Source: Nymphaea colorata (taxonomy: Eukaryota; Streptophyta; Magnoliopsida; Nymphaeales; Nymphaeaceae). From it: 64,000 nucleotides of DNA. The DNA is taken from contig NC_045147.1 of NCBI RefSeq assembly GCF_008831285.2, positions 7,656,334 to 7,720,333 on the forward strand, written 5' to 3'. Shown one piece after another: positions 1 through 10,893 of this stretch; position 1 is the stretch's first letter, and each line of letters begins with the position of its first letter. The translations under genes and the position numbers were made by a program. The notes below the pieces were generated by a model. The model saw only the letters and a list, made by a program, of their open reading frames with translations, had not been told where the DNA came from and made no database searches.

Positions 1-1545
1 TTTTCCTTTCTATGGCTTTTTTTTTTTCATTACTATATAAAAGAGAACTTCAGCACAAGAGCTTTAGAATCCAGGCTTGGCTGCAATATTGGTAGCAGAT
101 GGTGTCTCCTGATCCTAACTTCCAGGTGAGATCTTTCTCGACCTGTTGTTGATTGACGGAACTAATGATTAGTGATCCACCAGAACTACAGAGGTTTTCT
201 TTCTTTGGCCTAATGTATCTGTTTTTCTGGTCATAGCTTCTGCCTGGCAAGTTGTTCCTCTCCCGCTTATACATCATGCTCTTAATCTTTTTGAGAGCAT
301 ATTCATATACACTGCCAATAGATCTCTTCCTAATAAATCTTTAACTCTATATGAAGATTTCATAATCCGTGTTTCAACCAAATCATTAGAAAATATCATG
401 CTTCAGCTAAAAAATCTGAATGTAGTTTACAGTTTCTAGTTGAGACCCTGGAGGTGGTAATGCAGTTCTGGATCACCCTTCCCGTGCTAGACGGTAAACC
501 TTTCCACGCTATTGAACCCATTTTACGTTCGACAATTGTACGCAGGGAAGCCCATGTTCTGCTTGCCAAGTTGGGTACCAATGTTTGACAGCATTGGTCC
601 TGATCCTAATGAAATCTAACTGCTAATGTACAGTCCGTTTTCAGAATTGGATCGGATTTGAAGTAAGCTGACTTGTTGACATCTAACGGTAATGAAATAG
701 TTTTCAAGAGTTACAGGTTGGCATGTCGGTGTTTAAATACTTTTACAGCAATGCTGTACAGCAACGACAGTAGTTAAAGACTGAGAGGCCAATTTATACT
801 TCATAAAACATGTCGACTGTAAATTTCATCATCTAAATTTAATCTAATGGAAAAATGTGCAGGCTGTCGGTCGTAAATGCCTCATAAAACAGTAGTTAAA
901 GACTAATGCAAATGACGTTCTTTTGTGAATTGAGGCTTGTACAATGAATATTTGTGTTATAGTCAACTTATCGTTTGAGATTAAGTATTTTATTGTGCAG
1001 ATATGAGATTGACAAGGTTACAGCTAGTCTGCCCTTGACTTACATTTTGAAAGAAGTTACTGTTTACTTTTCCGCTTTTTGGTTCTTCATTTTGCCCTAA
1101 TCCGTGCTGCTTAAAACGAGTACGTGAATTTTTTATCATTGTTTAAATTTAAGCTCCATTTTCCCTAATGATTAAATCACTATTACTTTCTAAAAAGAAA
1201 CCATTTAAAGGATATAATCATTTTAATCAGTTGCGCTATTGCTATAAGTATGGATTTTGAGTATGAATAGATGCAGACGTCCGCATATTGTATATGCACA
1301 TTTACGTATGTACGGTTCTCCTTGAAGAGGTTAATTTGCAACCAACCATGGCTAGAATATATGCTTGGGACGAACAAAAGGACGACAAAACCTGGCCAGT
1401 AGGTGGTAAAACAGAGAGCAAATAGTAGGTAATGATGAAGCAAACTGGCCAGGCGGTGGCAGCTTTTTTTACAAGGACCTCCATTGATGGAGATTTTTCA
1501 CCCATATAGACCTCCCCCCGGTTGCCAAACATTGATGATCTTTAT
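1..1545. other. Anonymous AT-rich DNA, no gene recognised
   Basis: No recognised gene, RNA or transposon boundary was found here. Two stretches stay open without being identifiable. One is a minus-strand frame running from about 330 down to 50, ending in a lysine- and serine-rich tail. The other is a plus-strand frame at 357-587 that lacks a good start codon and reads through motifs such as MQFWITLPVLDGKPF. The second is open on the opposite strand as well (396-581), so openness alone is not evidence. Either could be an exon of a gene extending off the left edge or a decayed retroelement. Confidence 0.4.
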
Positions 1546-1908
1546 GTAATGATCTTTATGTGAATGAGCCGAATTACTTAGTCCTCGGTCTATTAGTGAA
1601 CCATCTCCCTAAGGATTGTGAAAGATGTTCCACTAAAAATATTTTTGTTATTGCTTCGACTCATATTTCCCAAAAAGTGGATCCCGATCTAATAGCTCCG
1701 AATAAATCAAATGCATGCATTGCATTAAGGCACGCTTATTCCAGAACAACAAAAGTACTTTTTCATTCTTTCATATATTATGGGATTCGGCTTGAAAAAG
1801 AAAATGTCCCAATGGATTCAGATCCATAACCATGGGTTCCAATGCACAAGATCTTATAGCACTTACCAATGAGGTCCTATCAATTAGGAGCCTATAGGTT
1901 GGATCACA
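1546..1908 (+). pseudogene. ycf2: Nuclear plastid DNA fragment (NUPT): part of ycf2
   Basis: The plus frame from 1560 reads a stretch characteristic of the C-terminal part of the plastid Ycf2 protein, including [38 protein letters not shown] and, in a shifted frame near 1840-1885, the region matching NARDLVALTNE. Ycf2 is a very large chloroplast protein linked to the inner-envelope import motor. Only about 120 codons are present, without the gene's start or end, and at least one frameshift separates the two parts. The flanks are ordinary nuclear-like AT-rich DNA. This is therefore an old organelle-to-nucleus transfer and not a working gene. The identification rests on recall of the Ycf2 protein and not on an alignment. 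Confidence 0.85.
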
Positions 1909-2229
1909 TTTCATCTCTATTCCTCAACACCAACCAGCATTATAATTTATAACGCCAATCAAAACTATACAATCGTTTGATCGGATGGCCACTGATGCTG
2001 TCTAGTTTTTTTTTTTTTTTTTTCCACCCCTTTCTCTTTCCCCGACACTCTCCTTCTCCACTACCATGGCATCCAGCCGCCCCCTTACGGCCGCCGCCAT
2101 CCTCTGGCTGGCACTCTGGCCATGAGAATAGGAAAGGGGGATACCGTGAAAGGGAAAAGAGGGGGGGGCGTACTTCTCCCCTTCTCTCCTCCATCAAGGT
2201 ATCTGCGCCTCCAATGGTCGCCAACCTCT

Positions 2230-2461
2230 CCATTCTCTCTCTTCCCGAGCCTCTCTACCTCCCTCCCACCGCCATCTAATCCCCTTCCCTCCTCCATCAA
2301 GGTATCTGCCCCTCCAATGGCCGCCAACCTCCTCTCACCAGGGGACCACCAGTAAGAGGAGAACAGCAGCCCTTGGAGGAGGCGGATGCCTTGATGGAGG
2401 AGGGAAGGGGAGAAGATGGCGGTGGGAGGGAGGTAGAGAGGCTCGGGAAGAGAGAGAATGG
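2230..2461. repeat. Large inverted repeat, arms about 88 bp, GC-rich hairpin
   Basis: The left arm 2230-2317 (starts CCATTCTCTCTCTTCCCGAG) is matched in reverse complement by the right arm 2373-2461 (ends CTCGGGAAGAGAGAGAATGG). A 55-bp loop separates them. The left arm also partly repeats the sequence just upstream (2190-2229), where the same CTCCATCAAGGTATCTGC block occurs. The surrounding open frames on both strands are shadows of this low-complexity GC-rich block. It could be a foldback element or a siRNA or miRNA-like hairpin source. No terminal target duplication was found. Confidence 0.85.
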
Positions 2462-2560
2462 ATTGAACAAAAAAGCAAAAAACAAAACTGAACAGCACCA
2501 AGAATGACCGATCAGATGATCCGACGGTCCTGATGGGCTGTCCAGTGGACATCTACAAAG

Positions 2561-2562
<2 letters not shown>

Positions 2563-2640
<78 letters not shown>
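2563..2640. repeat. Compound (AT)n(GT)n microsatellite
   Basis: About 38 bp of AT repeats run directly into about 38 bp of GT repeats. It is a simple-sequence tract with no coding signal. Confidence 0.97.
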
Positions 2641-2641
<1 letters not shown>

Positions 2642-4289
2642 ACTTAATTTTGCCTTCCTGTAAGTGTGTCGTCAAACAGTTTTTATCATCTCTCACTTGT
2701 CCACCATAATCAGCATACATACAGAATATTTCTTTTGCACAAGCGTGGCGTATGCCGTCCCTGCTCAAAGTAATGACAGAATAAGAGCACTGCTATTTTT
2801 AATCTTTTATCTTTTTCGAGTATCAATTTTCTTGGAAGATCTGGCTCCAGGATAATATTATCTCCTTACAGAACTTCCTCTTCTCTCCAAGAAACCATCC
2901 TTTGGTCTCTCAATCCCTGTTTAGCATCTAATATGAAGACATTTTAGTGACTTTTTCTTATTTGGATCTAATTGACGTAATCCATTATAAGCAGCACGTT
3001 TTTTTTTTTTTTGAACATTTCAGAAATATTAGAAGCATTTCTTTCAAGTGTACAGTATGTAAGGAACCCACATTTTGATAGGATGATTTTGCTAACTAAA
3101 AGATTTTTTTTCCCCAAAAAAGAACATGACAACCGCCCACCTAGAAGCGTTTTATAACGTTGGTTTCAGTTGGGAACTCTCAACCAAAAAGAATAAGTCT
3201 CTCCATCAACACCAAATAAATAATGATGAATCAAATGTGACAAATATTTAACCATATCATTTGAAAGTTTCGTCAAATTGCATTTTTAACGTGGAATGAT
3301 GCCAGATAGTCGAAGAGAACAAAGATAAGGATGCTACAACTCAAAAGTAATGAAATAACGGGTTGTAAACCAACCAACCAGTTCTAGGTGTGATTAGTCC
3401 AGCTCTTTACCCAGATGACATTACAAATAGAGGATATAGGAAATTTGTATCCAACCAAGCATAAAGACCACTTAACAACGGCGGATATCATGTACCAATG
3501 ATTTTGAATACACATATTTCTAATGAATGAGGAAGAGATAACACTTTTATGACTCAAAATAATTCACTTCATAAACTCAATGGTATCGACCAACCATTAG
3601 ATCAATCACAAACCAATAATCTTACAATCATATCCATAAATTTCTTGCATAACACCACATATGTGTGCTCTTATTCATTTCTTAGGCTTCATTGGATTAA
3701 TTTTCCATTACATACAAGCATATCAAACATTATAATATCAATTTCATCCTGACATCTGTCATGAGTACAAACCCCAATAGACACTTCCTCAGTGTGTATT
3801 TTCAAAGAAAGGAATATTAGCCTGGTACCATCATGCACCGCATGTTACTGACACATACTAGAAATTATGGCAGAGGGTGTAGGAGTCAATTTTCTTTGTA
3901 GGGATGTTGACACAACCACAATTCTAATGTAAACACTCCTCTTAAGTAGGTCTCACCTTACCTTCAGTCGAGCTCAATAATTTGGGTGATCTTGACATAG
4001 TGCATCAATTATAGATTTAGTTTCACGAATCAACTCTTAAATTACTTGAGCATCTTGGCAACACGGCTCCACAGATTTTCACTTTACCTTTATCCTCATT
4101 TGCTCACAACTCTGGGAGCCTTACCCGTCAGGAAAATCATTAAGTATTTATCAAGAAATCAGAATGAATATACATAAAAATGCATAAATGTTTATGTAAG
4201 GGAAATAACTTCCACCAACTTCATCCTCTGTGCAAACGTCCGCAAGTATGACTTGGCTTTCATATAATATTTTAGGTTTTTAGAATATG
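2641..4289. other. Anonymous intergenic DNA
   Basis: AT-rich sequence with short poly-T runs (3000-3012). No exon-like frame, transposon terminus or RNA gene was recognised. The open frame near 3549-3752 has no family resemblance. Confidence 0.5.
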
Positions 4290-4573
4290 AAGTGAAAGAA
4301 TGTAGACCTAAACAAAATAAAAATCAATGTACTAATGCATCCTTCTCTCATAAATATCTGCATAAGAATCTTGTTATTCCTATTCCTCAAGTATCCAAAC
4401 AAATTTCTTCTAATAGATTCCTTATCATTTTAAGTGAAAGAATGTAGACCTAAACTAAATAAAAATCAATGTACTAATGCATCCTTCTCTCATAAATATC
4501 TGCATAAGAATCTTATTATTCCTATTCCTCAAGTATCCAAACAAATTTCTTCTCATAGATTCCTTATCATTTG
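4290..4573. repeat. Tandem duplication, 2 x 142 bp
   Basis: Unit 1 (4290-4431) and unit 2 (4432-4573) are nearly identical, each beginning AAGTGAAAGAATGTAGACC. A truncated third start (GAAGTGAC) follows. The few differences (for example TTGTTATT against TTATTATT) indicate a recent duplication. It lies downstream of the PPR stop codon. Confidence 0.92.
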
Positions 4574-5007
4574 AAGTGACAAGGATTCATAGTCAAAGTG
4601 CCATGACCTTGGGGATATTCTAAGGCGTATAAAAAGATTAAGAAAAGCAAAATCATTACTTTCAGAACTTTTTTAAAAAAGTCTGACTTCTTACAGGATT
4701 TCAGATAAAACTGCAGAATTATCATTCAAAATTGACTGCTAATTTGGCTGAAGCAAGGGTTTCAATACCTGTGGCATGCAAAACACAAAGCACAGATGTG
4801 AAAAGAATCCCTCAATGACTGTACCAAGCTGATACAGATGGTATCTTAAACAAGTGAAGATGTTGGAGCAGTGTCATGTTCCCATGAGCCTTCACATGAA
4901 AGATCATAGTACGCCCTCTTTTTCAAAATGACAAGCACGGGTATGTTTCATGTTTCTAAATGATAAAAACAGACCTTCACATGATCAAGCCCTACCACAC
5001 AGTTTTG
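4574..5007. other. PPR gene 3' flank, probable 3' UTR
   Basis: This stretch lies immediately downstream of the minus-strand PPR stop codon and probably contains its 3' UTR and polyadenylation region. No separate gene was seen. Confidence 0.4.
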
Positions 5008-6549
5008 TCATTTCTCAAGTTTCTCATACAATTTATCTTTCTGTACCTTACTCAGACTGTGTTTCAATCTTGACAATTCTTTGGAGCTCAATGAAACCCC
5101 TCTCTTAAGCATTTCCTCTGCATACTTGCATGCCTCAGGCAGTCTACTTTGCTCCCGAAGGCCAGATACTAAAACATTAGCACTTTCATCCCTAATTGTG
5201 ATGTTCCACTGTACAGCATGCTTCCAAATATTGATGGCCATATCTGGATGTGATTCATCCAGGAACAACTTAATTCCCATTTCGCAGTTACGGGGACTGA
5301 GCTGGCTTTCGTTTTTCACCATTTCATGAAAAATACAAGCAGCATCGTGCACTTTCCTATTCTTCACCAGAGTCTGGAATAGAATATTGTAAGTCTGTGA
5401 ATCAGGATAGGCTCCATGATACACCATTTCATCAAAAAGACTGAATGCCAATTCCATCTCATGTGAATGACAGAGCAACCCAATTATTGAATTGTACATT
5501 GCCAAATCTGGCATTATTCTGCTCGCAACCATAACTTTCCATATTGGCAAAGCTGCAGGAAGATCGCCCTTGTTGGACAGCACATCTAATGCAGTTTTGA
5601 AGAACTTCAACCCTGGCGAACAGTTATTGTTTCTCATTACATTCAGTAATCCCACAGCTTCATTAATCAATGAATCTTTTACCAGCAGGGTGAGGAATGA
5701 ATCGTAGGCAGGAACGTTGAATGGATCCCAACCAATTTGACTGATCATCGCCCGAAACGTAGTCCGAGCTTTTATGACATTCCCTTCGTTCTCCCTACCT
5801 TCCAAGAGAATAGCGTAACTATCAGCATCTGGCCGTATTCTATCCATTACTTTTTTTAAGAATTCATCAGCCTCTGAAGTTTGTCCATCTCTGCAGATCG
5901 CACTGAGGAGCGAATTAAGAGACATAACGTCTTGAAGGACGCCATACTGATCCAGAACTTCGAACGTCTTGATGGCCTCATTCACCCGATCGGCCAGGAC
6001 GTAGCTGCTAAAGACAGAGGCGAATGTCGCTAGCGACGAAATCCCTTCTCTCCTCATGGTTTTCACAGAGTCCCACATCGCGTCGAACAACCGATTCTTC
6101 CCTAGAATGTCTACTATCAAGTTCCACGCGTACGGGCTGTGCCTATTATCCAGTTGCCGTCCCGCCCACCGGAAGAACTTTACGGCAGCGCCAGGGAATC
6201 CGTATGAGAGCTTCAACACTTCCTCAGCGTCCTCGTGGGTGACCATATGTCCCGACTCGTCGAGCGCAGGCTCCACGCGGGAAGTCGGAGTGTTGGCGAC
6301 AATTTGGCACAGCTGTTTGATTTTCAGCGACAGGTCGGGCAAGTCGAGGTAGGAGGAGAAGACGGGCTTCTTTCGCTGCCTCGTCAAGGTGGCCGAGGGA
6401 AACCGCCCCGCGTGATCGATTGGCGGAGAAGAACCAGCCGCCAGGGATGAAGTCGGAGATTTCGTGTATCCATCCCGTCTAGAGACCTCGCCCTTAAACG
6501 AACTAAAATCCCTCTTTCTGACAGACATCCTTTTCTTCGTCTTTACCAA
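5008..6549 (-). CDS. P-class pentatricopeptide repeat protein, 513 aa, intronless
   Basis: One uninterrupted 513-codon frame. After a basic, Ser/Arg-rich N-terminus of about 70 residues, of the kind that targets mitochondria or plastids, come about ten 35-residue helical repeats. They start near residue 138 (SPYAWNLIVDILGKNRLFDA) and continue to about residue 490. Typical repeat cores are MYNSIIGLLCHSHEMELA and TYNILFQTLVKNRKVHDA. There is no E, DYW or SMR tail, so it belongs to the P class. P-class proteins bind organellar RNA one base per repeat and act in stability, splicing or translation; the RNA target here cannot be read. The upstream ATG is used, and a second Met at codon 8 is an alternative start. 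The lack of introns is usual for the family. It is the only intact single-exon gene in the window. The exact orthologue was not identified. Confidence 0.93.
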   Translation of the reverse strand: MVKTKKRMSVRKRDFSSFKGEVSRRDGYTKSPTSSLAAGSSPPIDHAGRFPSATLTRQRKKPVFSSYLDLPDLSLKIKQLCQIVANTPTSRVEPALDESGHMVTHEDAEEVLKLSYGFPGAAVKFFRWAGRQLDNRHSPYAWNLIVDILGKNRLFDAMWDSVKTMRREGISSLATFASVFSSYVLADRVNEAIKTFEVLDQYGVLQDVMSLNSLLSAICRDGQTSEADEFLKKVMDRIRPDADSYAILLEGRENEGNVIKARTTFRAMISQIGWDPFNVPAYDSFLTLLVKDSLINEAVGLLNVMRNNNCSPGLKFFKTALDVLSNKGDLPAALPIWKVMVASRIMPDLAMYNSIIGLLCHSHEMELAFSLFDEMVYHGAYPDSQTYNILFQTLVKNRKVHDAACIFHEMVKNESQLSPRNCEMGIKLFLDESHPDMAINIWKHAVQWNITIRDESANVLVSGLREQSRLPEACKYAEEMLKRGVSLSSKELSRLKHSLSKVQKDKLYEKLEK

Positions 6550-7061
6550 GCAAATTCAGAAGGGGAACGCATACAAAAAGCAATAGAGAGATAGAAGGAG
6601 AATCAACAAACAAACAAACGGAAGACTACTTGGAAGATTTCACCGCTTATTGACAACAGAGAGAAAAAGAAATTCAATAATAGCAACAAGTAGAAGAACA
6701 AGGGCATAAAAATAACAGGAGACACAAAAAGGGAGAAAGGGCGTATTTGAGGATTTCCGGTGCCCGCCGCAGTTGCAACACTCGAGTCGCCGCCCAGCAA
6801 CTCTGGTTCTGGATTCTCGGATGTGATATTTTCCGGCGACCGGTCTCGAGACTTATGGTCTGCGAGTCTCGTTGTTGCGGCGAGCCAGATACCTGTTTGA
6901 TAGGAACCCATAGCGCGATAGGAAGCACAGTCCCATAGCGCGATAGGAAGCACAGTCAGCTATTGGAACACATGTACATCTTTCAATAGTTTGCTTTCAT
7001 TCTAAAAATATATGATTATTTTATGTACAAATAATATTTATAACTATACTATGTTTCGTAA
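6550..7061. other. PPR gene upstream region (5' UTR and promoter)
   Basis: This is the sequence upstream of the minus-strand PPR start. It holds a moderately GC-rich stretch (6750-6960) that probably includes the transcription start, and a 25-bp tandem repeat. No TATA box could be assigned with confidence. The open frames here have no family resemblance. Confidence 0.4.
6907..6956. repeat. Tandem repeat, 2 x 25 bp, upstream of PPR gene
   Basis: Two identical units beginning CCCATAGCGCGATAGGAAGC sit at 6907-6931 and 6932-6956, about 360-400 bp upstream of the PPR start codon. They could be a duplicated promoter or 5' UTR segment. The function is unknown. Confidence 0.9.
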
Positions 7062-7350
7062 GGTGGTTTGATTGCCGTCCATTGGGATAGGACAGACAGG
7101 ACGTCCTCTCCATTACATTATTATCTCGTTCTCATGAACAATGATATCTTTTGTCCACCGTTTGATGATTTAGAAACATAACACTACGTTCTTCAGGTTC
7201 GCATTTGTTTCGCATATGACTGTTCGGTCTGTTCTGTTAGTCTGTCTGATGTTTGTTTTTGTCATGTCTGATCTATCTGTTTTATCTGATGTTTGTGTCT
7301 TCCATTGTTAGTTCTGTTTGTCCTATCTACTGTTTGTTTATGTTATGTTT

Positions 7351-7458
7351 GAACTGTCTGTTCTATCCGATGTTTGTATTTTCTCTAATCAGTTTTGGCT
7401 ATATGAACTGTCTGTTCTATCTGGTGTTTGTATTTTCTCTAATCAGTTATATTTGTTC
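7351..7458. repeat. Tandem repeat, 2 x 54 bp, in Harbinger subterminal region
   Basis: Units at 7351-7404 and 7405-7458 share GAACTGTCTGTTCTATC and GTTTGTATTTTCTCTAATCA. Further copies of the core TCTGTTCTR lie on both sides between 7200 and 7470. The position between the candidate terminus and the transposase suggests transposase-binding subterminal repeats, by analogy with other DNA transposons. Confidence 0.75.
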
Positions 7459-7929
7459 TGTCTGCTATATGATATCTTATTTTTTGAACATGTTATATCG
7501 AAACAAGTACAAAATTCATACAAATCAATACATTCGATAATATGATCCATAACATTATAGCAAAATCAACTCTTTCAATAGAGACATATATATAACAAAA
7601 ACATCATTACTGTAAAATGTTCAAACGTCTATATAATCACCAATATCAAGTAAAACTACAAAATACAAATAGTCCAAAATGTTCAATTGTTCTAAGCCAT
7701 ATGTTGGAGTACATTGACACGAAAATATGGTTCCTATATAGTCATCTTCTGTCCTACACACTACTCTTCTCATCAAAGCCATGTAATACTTGAGAAAACG
7801 CATCACCATCTGGTTCATGCATTTTAGAAATTAAAAGAGACAAACAAATAATTAGATTATCATCATAAAGTAACAAAATAATCAAGTATAATTAAAACAA
7901 TGACATATAATATAATAAGAATGATAGAC

Positions 7930-9058
7930 AATGAGTATCTTACTTGAAACATAATCATTCCATATTGTTAAAGTAATTTGCTCACGAAGTTCATTGTTGC
8001 TACCACCTATTTGCGTTTGTTCAGTATTTTCATGATCATTTATAATTTCACTTACTTCACTATCATTTATATCATCAAAAGGAAATTGTTCAGCATTTGA
8101 ATTATGATTGATTATAAAATTATGAAAAACACATGTTGTACAATTTTAACTTGAGTGGATATTGGATATGACACATGATTCTTCAAAATCGAAAATCTTG
8201 CCTTAAGCAAACTAAACACTCTCTCCACAGTAATGCACAAAGATTAATGTTTATAGTTGTACAATTCTTCTTTTGTCTCAATTTGCCTAGATCCAGACAC
8301 ATTAAACTCTGATAGTTAGTACTGACATCTTCTATATGAAGTTATCCGACAATATTTGGGTATCCAGCATCGACAAGATAATATTTACCTATTTCATAAT
8401 CAACAATATGTGTTTTGTCGGTCAAATAATTAAATTGATGGTAATAAATTTAAATCATTGATGTTTATTGTCTTACCATGTAGAATTTCTAATAGATGAA
8501 GATTATCTTCTAGTGCACTGTACAATACTCTTGCATCAGTTGCACTTTTTTCCCAACCGGCTAATATGTAGTGAAACTACATACCGAATCCTACCATTGC
8601 TAAAACATTTTAAGATAAGAACCATTTTCTATTTCGCCAATGATTTTGGCCATCTTTTCGGATATATACTGAAATGTGTGTACCATCCATTACTCCCAAA
8701 CAATCCTATTGATATGTAATATGTTTTAGTATTCTAAATATTTTACCACAAATAAAAATGTTGACTATATCTATTGTGAATTGTAGTTATTTACATTAAT
8801 GTATGGAAAGAAACGTGGATATCCTCTAACTCGAGCTAGTGTAGTATCATCTCTACGTCCCACTTATTTATGTGCAATACGAAGAATTGCTTTCAAAACT
8901 AAGTTGAAGTACTTACTAATTGTTTGTCTTGAGTGCTGAAAATCATATTGAGTTCGTCGATTTCGTTGATCATGTCCCAAAGTAACCAAAAACATCGCTA
9001 CTTGTTCTTCAATTATGATTTCTCTTGCATCACACATTAACTCCCTACTTTTTAACAA
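7930..9058 (-). pseudogene. PIF/Harbinger DDE nuclease (HARBI1-like) pseudogene
   Basis: Reading the minus strand downward, the pieces are in family order. An N-terminal EEQVAMFLVTLGHDQRNR and SRQTISKYFNLVLKAILRI lie at 8864-9058. The first catalytic Asp is in MDGTHISVYIRKD (about 8690), followed by the second in AGWEKSATDARVLYSALE (about 8520). KYYLVDAGYPN is near 8390 and the catalytic Glu is in VERVFSLLKARF (about 8220). The usual C-terminal ELREQITLTIWNDYV is near 7960. In-frame stops occur after RNRKWFLS, within GFGM and in NYKH, and frameshifts break the N-terminal segment from the rest. All three catalytic residues are still legible. The intact protein would cut and paste the element with its Myb-like partner. 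Confidence 0.88.
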
Positions 9059-9564
9059 ATTGCATAATAATGCATATGTTTTGATCCACCCTCAATAGAT
9101 CTAAAGAATTTCTTGGGTGTCCATGCATACAATCATGCACAAATTGGCCCCCGCTAGTAGATTAGTATGTACTAAATTTCTAGTAAGTCTACCTTGAGCT
9201 TTCAAGCGTTCCATCATCAACCACATGATAACAATATAGATAACTGTGGATATTTCATCCATCCTGATAATAAATACACAAATTCATGAGAATAAACACT
9301 ATTTAATTGCAAAGAATTGTGAAATAAAAAATAATTACAAGCATGAATTCATAACAATTCACTATATATCGCAAATTATAAACAATTAAAAACATAAAAA
9401 ATACACTATTACAAACAATTATTATATATAACAAATTAAAAACAATTACACACATTAAAAGTAACGCATAATTATAAACCTCCATAATGATACTCAGTTA
9501 CAAATATTACTTGTTGTTTAGCCAATCTGCATGCACAACCAAGTAACCTGCAACTCACGTGGCA

Positions 9565-10386
9565 TCATAAGAAAAGCATTTGCTTTATCAAAATTAGAAA
9601 GTAAATCGACTTATCTGAAAACAAGTGATTATCTATTTCCCTTTTTACATGCATATCTCTTAAAATTGCTTCACTCTTCTGCAAAATAGTTGCAGGTTGG
9701 GTTTCCACAAGCTGCCACATGTACTCACCAATGATTTCAAAAGTATCATCATTCATGGTTGTGGAGGTTCTCACTCTTTTGTTTTCCCTCATGTTGTGGT
9801 TGTGGAGGTTCTCACTCTTTTGTTTTCCCTCGTGCTGTTAGAGATTTCTCCTTTGAGTATGAGCATTGTTATCCATTGGTGAAGTAGGTAACTGAAAATC
9901 ATTCTCATATTGTTCATCTATATTTATTTGTACATCATTTAGTGCCCTATTATCTAGGCCACTTCTATTGTTACCCAATGCAGTGGAAGATCCCCAAATT
10001 TCCATTGCATGCTCATAATACTTTCATGTTGCTGGCAATTTATATTTTTTTTCTATTTGGGTACTTTTGTATATACTCTTTCCATACGTTATCATCTGCT
10101 TGTATAACTTTTTTATCTGGGTCTCACCCAAATCCTGAAGCATAGTAAGCATCTCTTTTATCACTTGTAAGTTAAGTTTTGCTCTTTTCAGCTTGTCTCG
10201 AATATTCTCTAATGTAAACATTGGTCCATATGCTTCCATCATTTTTTGTTCAACCACCTTCAAAGTTGTTTCTTTTAGTTCACCTGATGTCCGAATTCTA
10301 GGAATCCTAACTTGCTCAAACATTATGTTAAATAAAAACTGCACTTGATCTTCATCCCAATGTAGTTTGTCATGATGGCTACTCAT
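9565..10386 (-). pseudogene. Harbinger Myb/SANT-like DNA-binding protein, broken
   Basis: The first 120 codons (10386 down to 10024) are open and begin MSSHHDKLHWDEDQVQFLF. They continue through KVVEQKMMEAYG and IRDKLKRAKLNLQVIKEML, the pattern of the plant Myb/SANT-like domain (Myb_DNA-bind_3 type) found beside PIF/Harbinger nucleases. The frame then stops. A second open piece at 9565-9792 (VRTSTTMNDDTFEIIGEYMW) looks like the C-terminal part after decay, and a 41-bp tandem duplication lies within it. In the family this protein binds the termini and helps import the nuclease into the nucleus. It is transcribed in the same direction as the nuclease, upstream of it. Confidence 0.75.
9757..9838. 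repeat. Tandem duplication, 2 x 41 bp
   Basis: The unit beginning GGTTGTGGAGGTTCTCACTC occurs at 9757-9797 and again at 9798-9838 with almost no differences. It lies inside the decayed Myb-like gene. Confidence 0.9.
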
Positions 10387-10801
10387 CTAAGTTTAACAAA
10401 TAGAAGTACAAGAAGGTCAAGCAATTTAGTTACACGAAATAAGTTTAAACAATTGACTTATTGTATAAACAAATATATAACAATAATATAAAAAGTAAAA
10501 GCTAAACATAACTCTTCATGTATTATAATATATGATAAAGAACATGGAGGAAGACTGAATGATGAAATATTTGCAAGCAATACAAACTACAGTATAATAT
10601 TTGTACAAAATTATGAGTGTGACTTCAATGTGATTTGACACATAATGGCTACCAATCGTGTAATTCGTCATGAGTTGCCATCTAGTTATTCTATTATTCC
10701 ATCTTTCTTTATATAATTAATAATTAAAAATAGGTAGTCAAGTGAAAGAAATCCAAACTTAAGCATGTTCCTTTTCAATTCTATATACACAGGCAAAAAC
10801 G

Positions 10802-10804
<3 letters not shown>

Positions 10805-10892
<88 letters not shown>
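10805..10892. repeat. Compound (TG)n(TA)n(GA)n microsatellite
   Basis: About 42 bp of TG, 24 bp of TA and 22 bp of GA follow each other without interruption. It is a simple-sequence tract. Confidence 0.97.

Positions 10893-10893
<1 letters not shown>

Larger units (their letters stand above)
7062..10400 (-). mobile_element. Decayed PIF/Harbinger DNA transposon
   Basis: The two proteins that define the superfamily are both present on the minus strand: a Myb/SANT-like protein (10024-10386) and a DDE nuclease (about 7930-9058). A candidate left terminus begins at 7062. There TAA (7059-7061) is followed by GGTGGTTTGATTGCC, close to the GGGCCCGTTTGATTGCC terminus of the Tourist-like element at 16070. 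Next come TCTGTTCTR-rich short repeats (7200-7460). The matching right terminus was not found, so the right boundary given here is only the start of the Myb-like gene. Stops and frameshifts in the nuclease make it non-autonomous now. Confidence 0.7.

Noticed and set aside
1940-2552. Several overlapping open frames on both strands
   Set aside because: They are produced by the GC-rich, CT-biased inverted repeat; frames exist on both strands and in several phases with proline/serine/leucine low complexity and no family motif.
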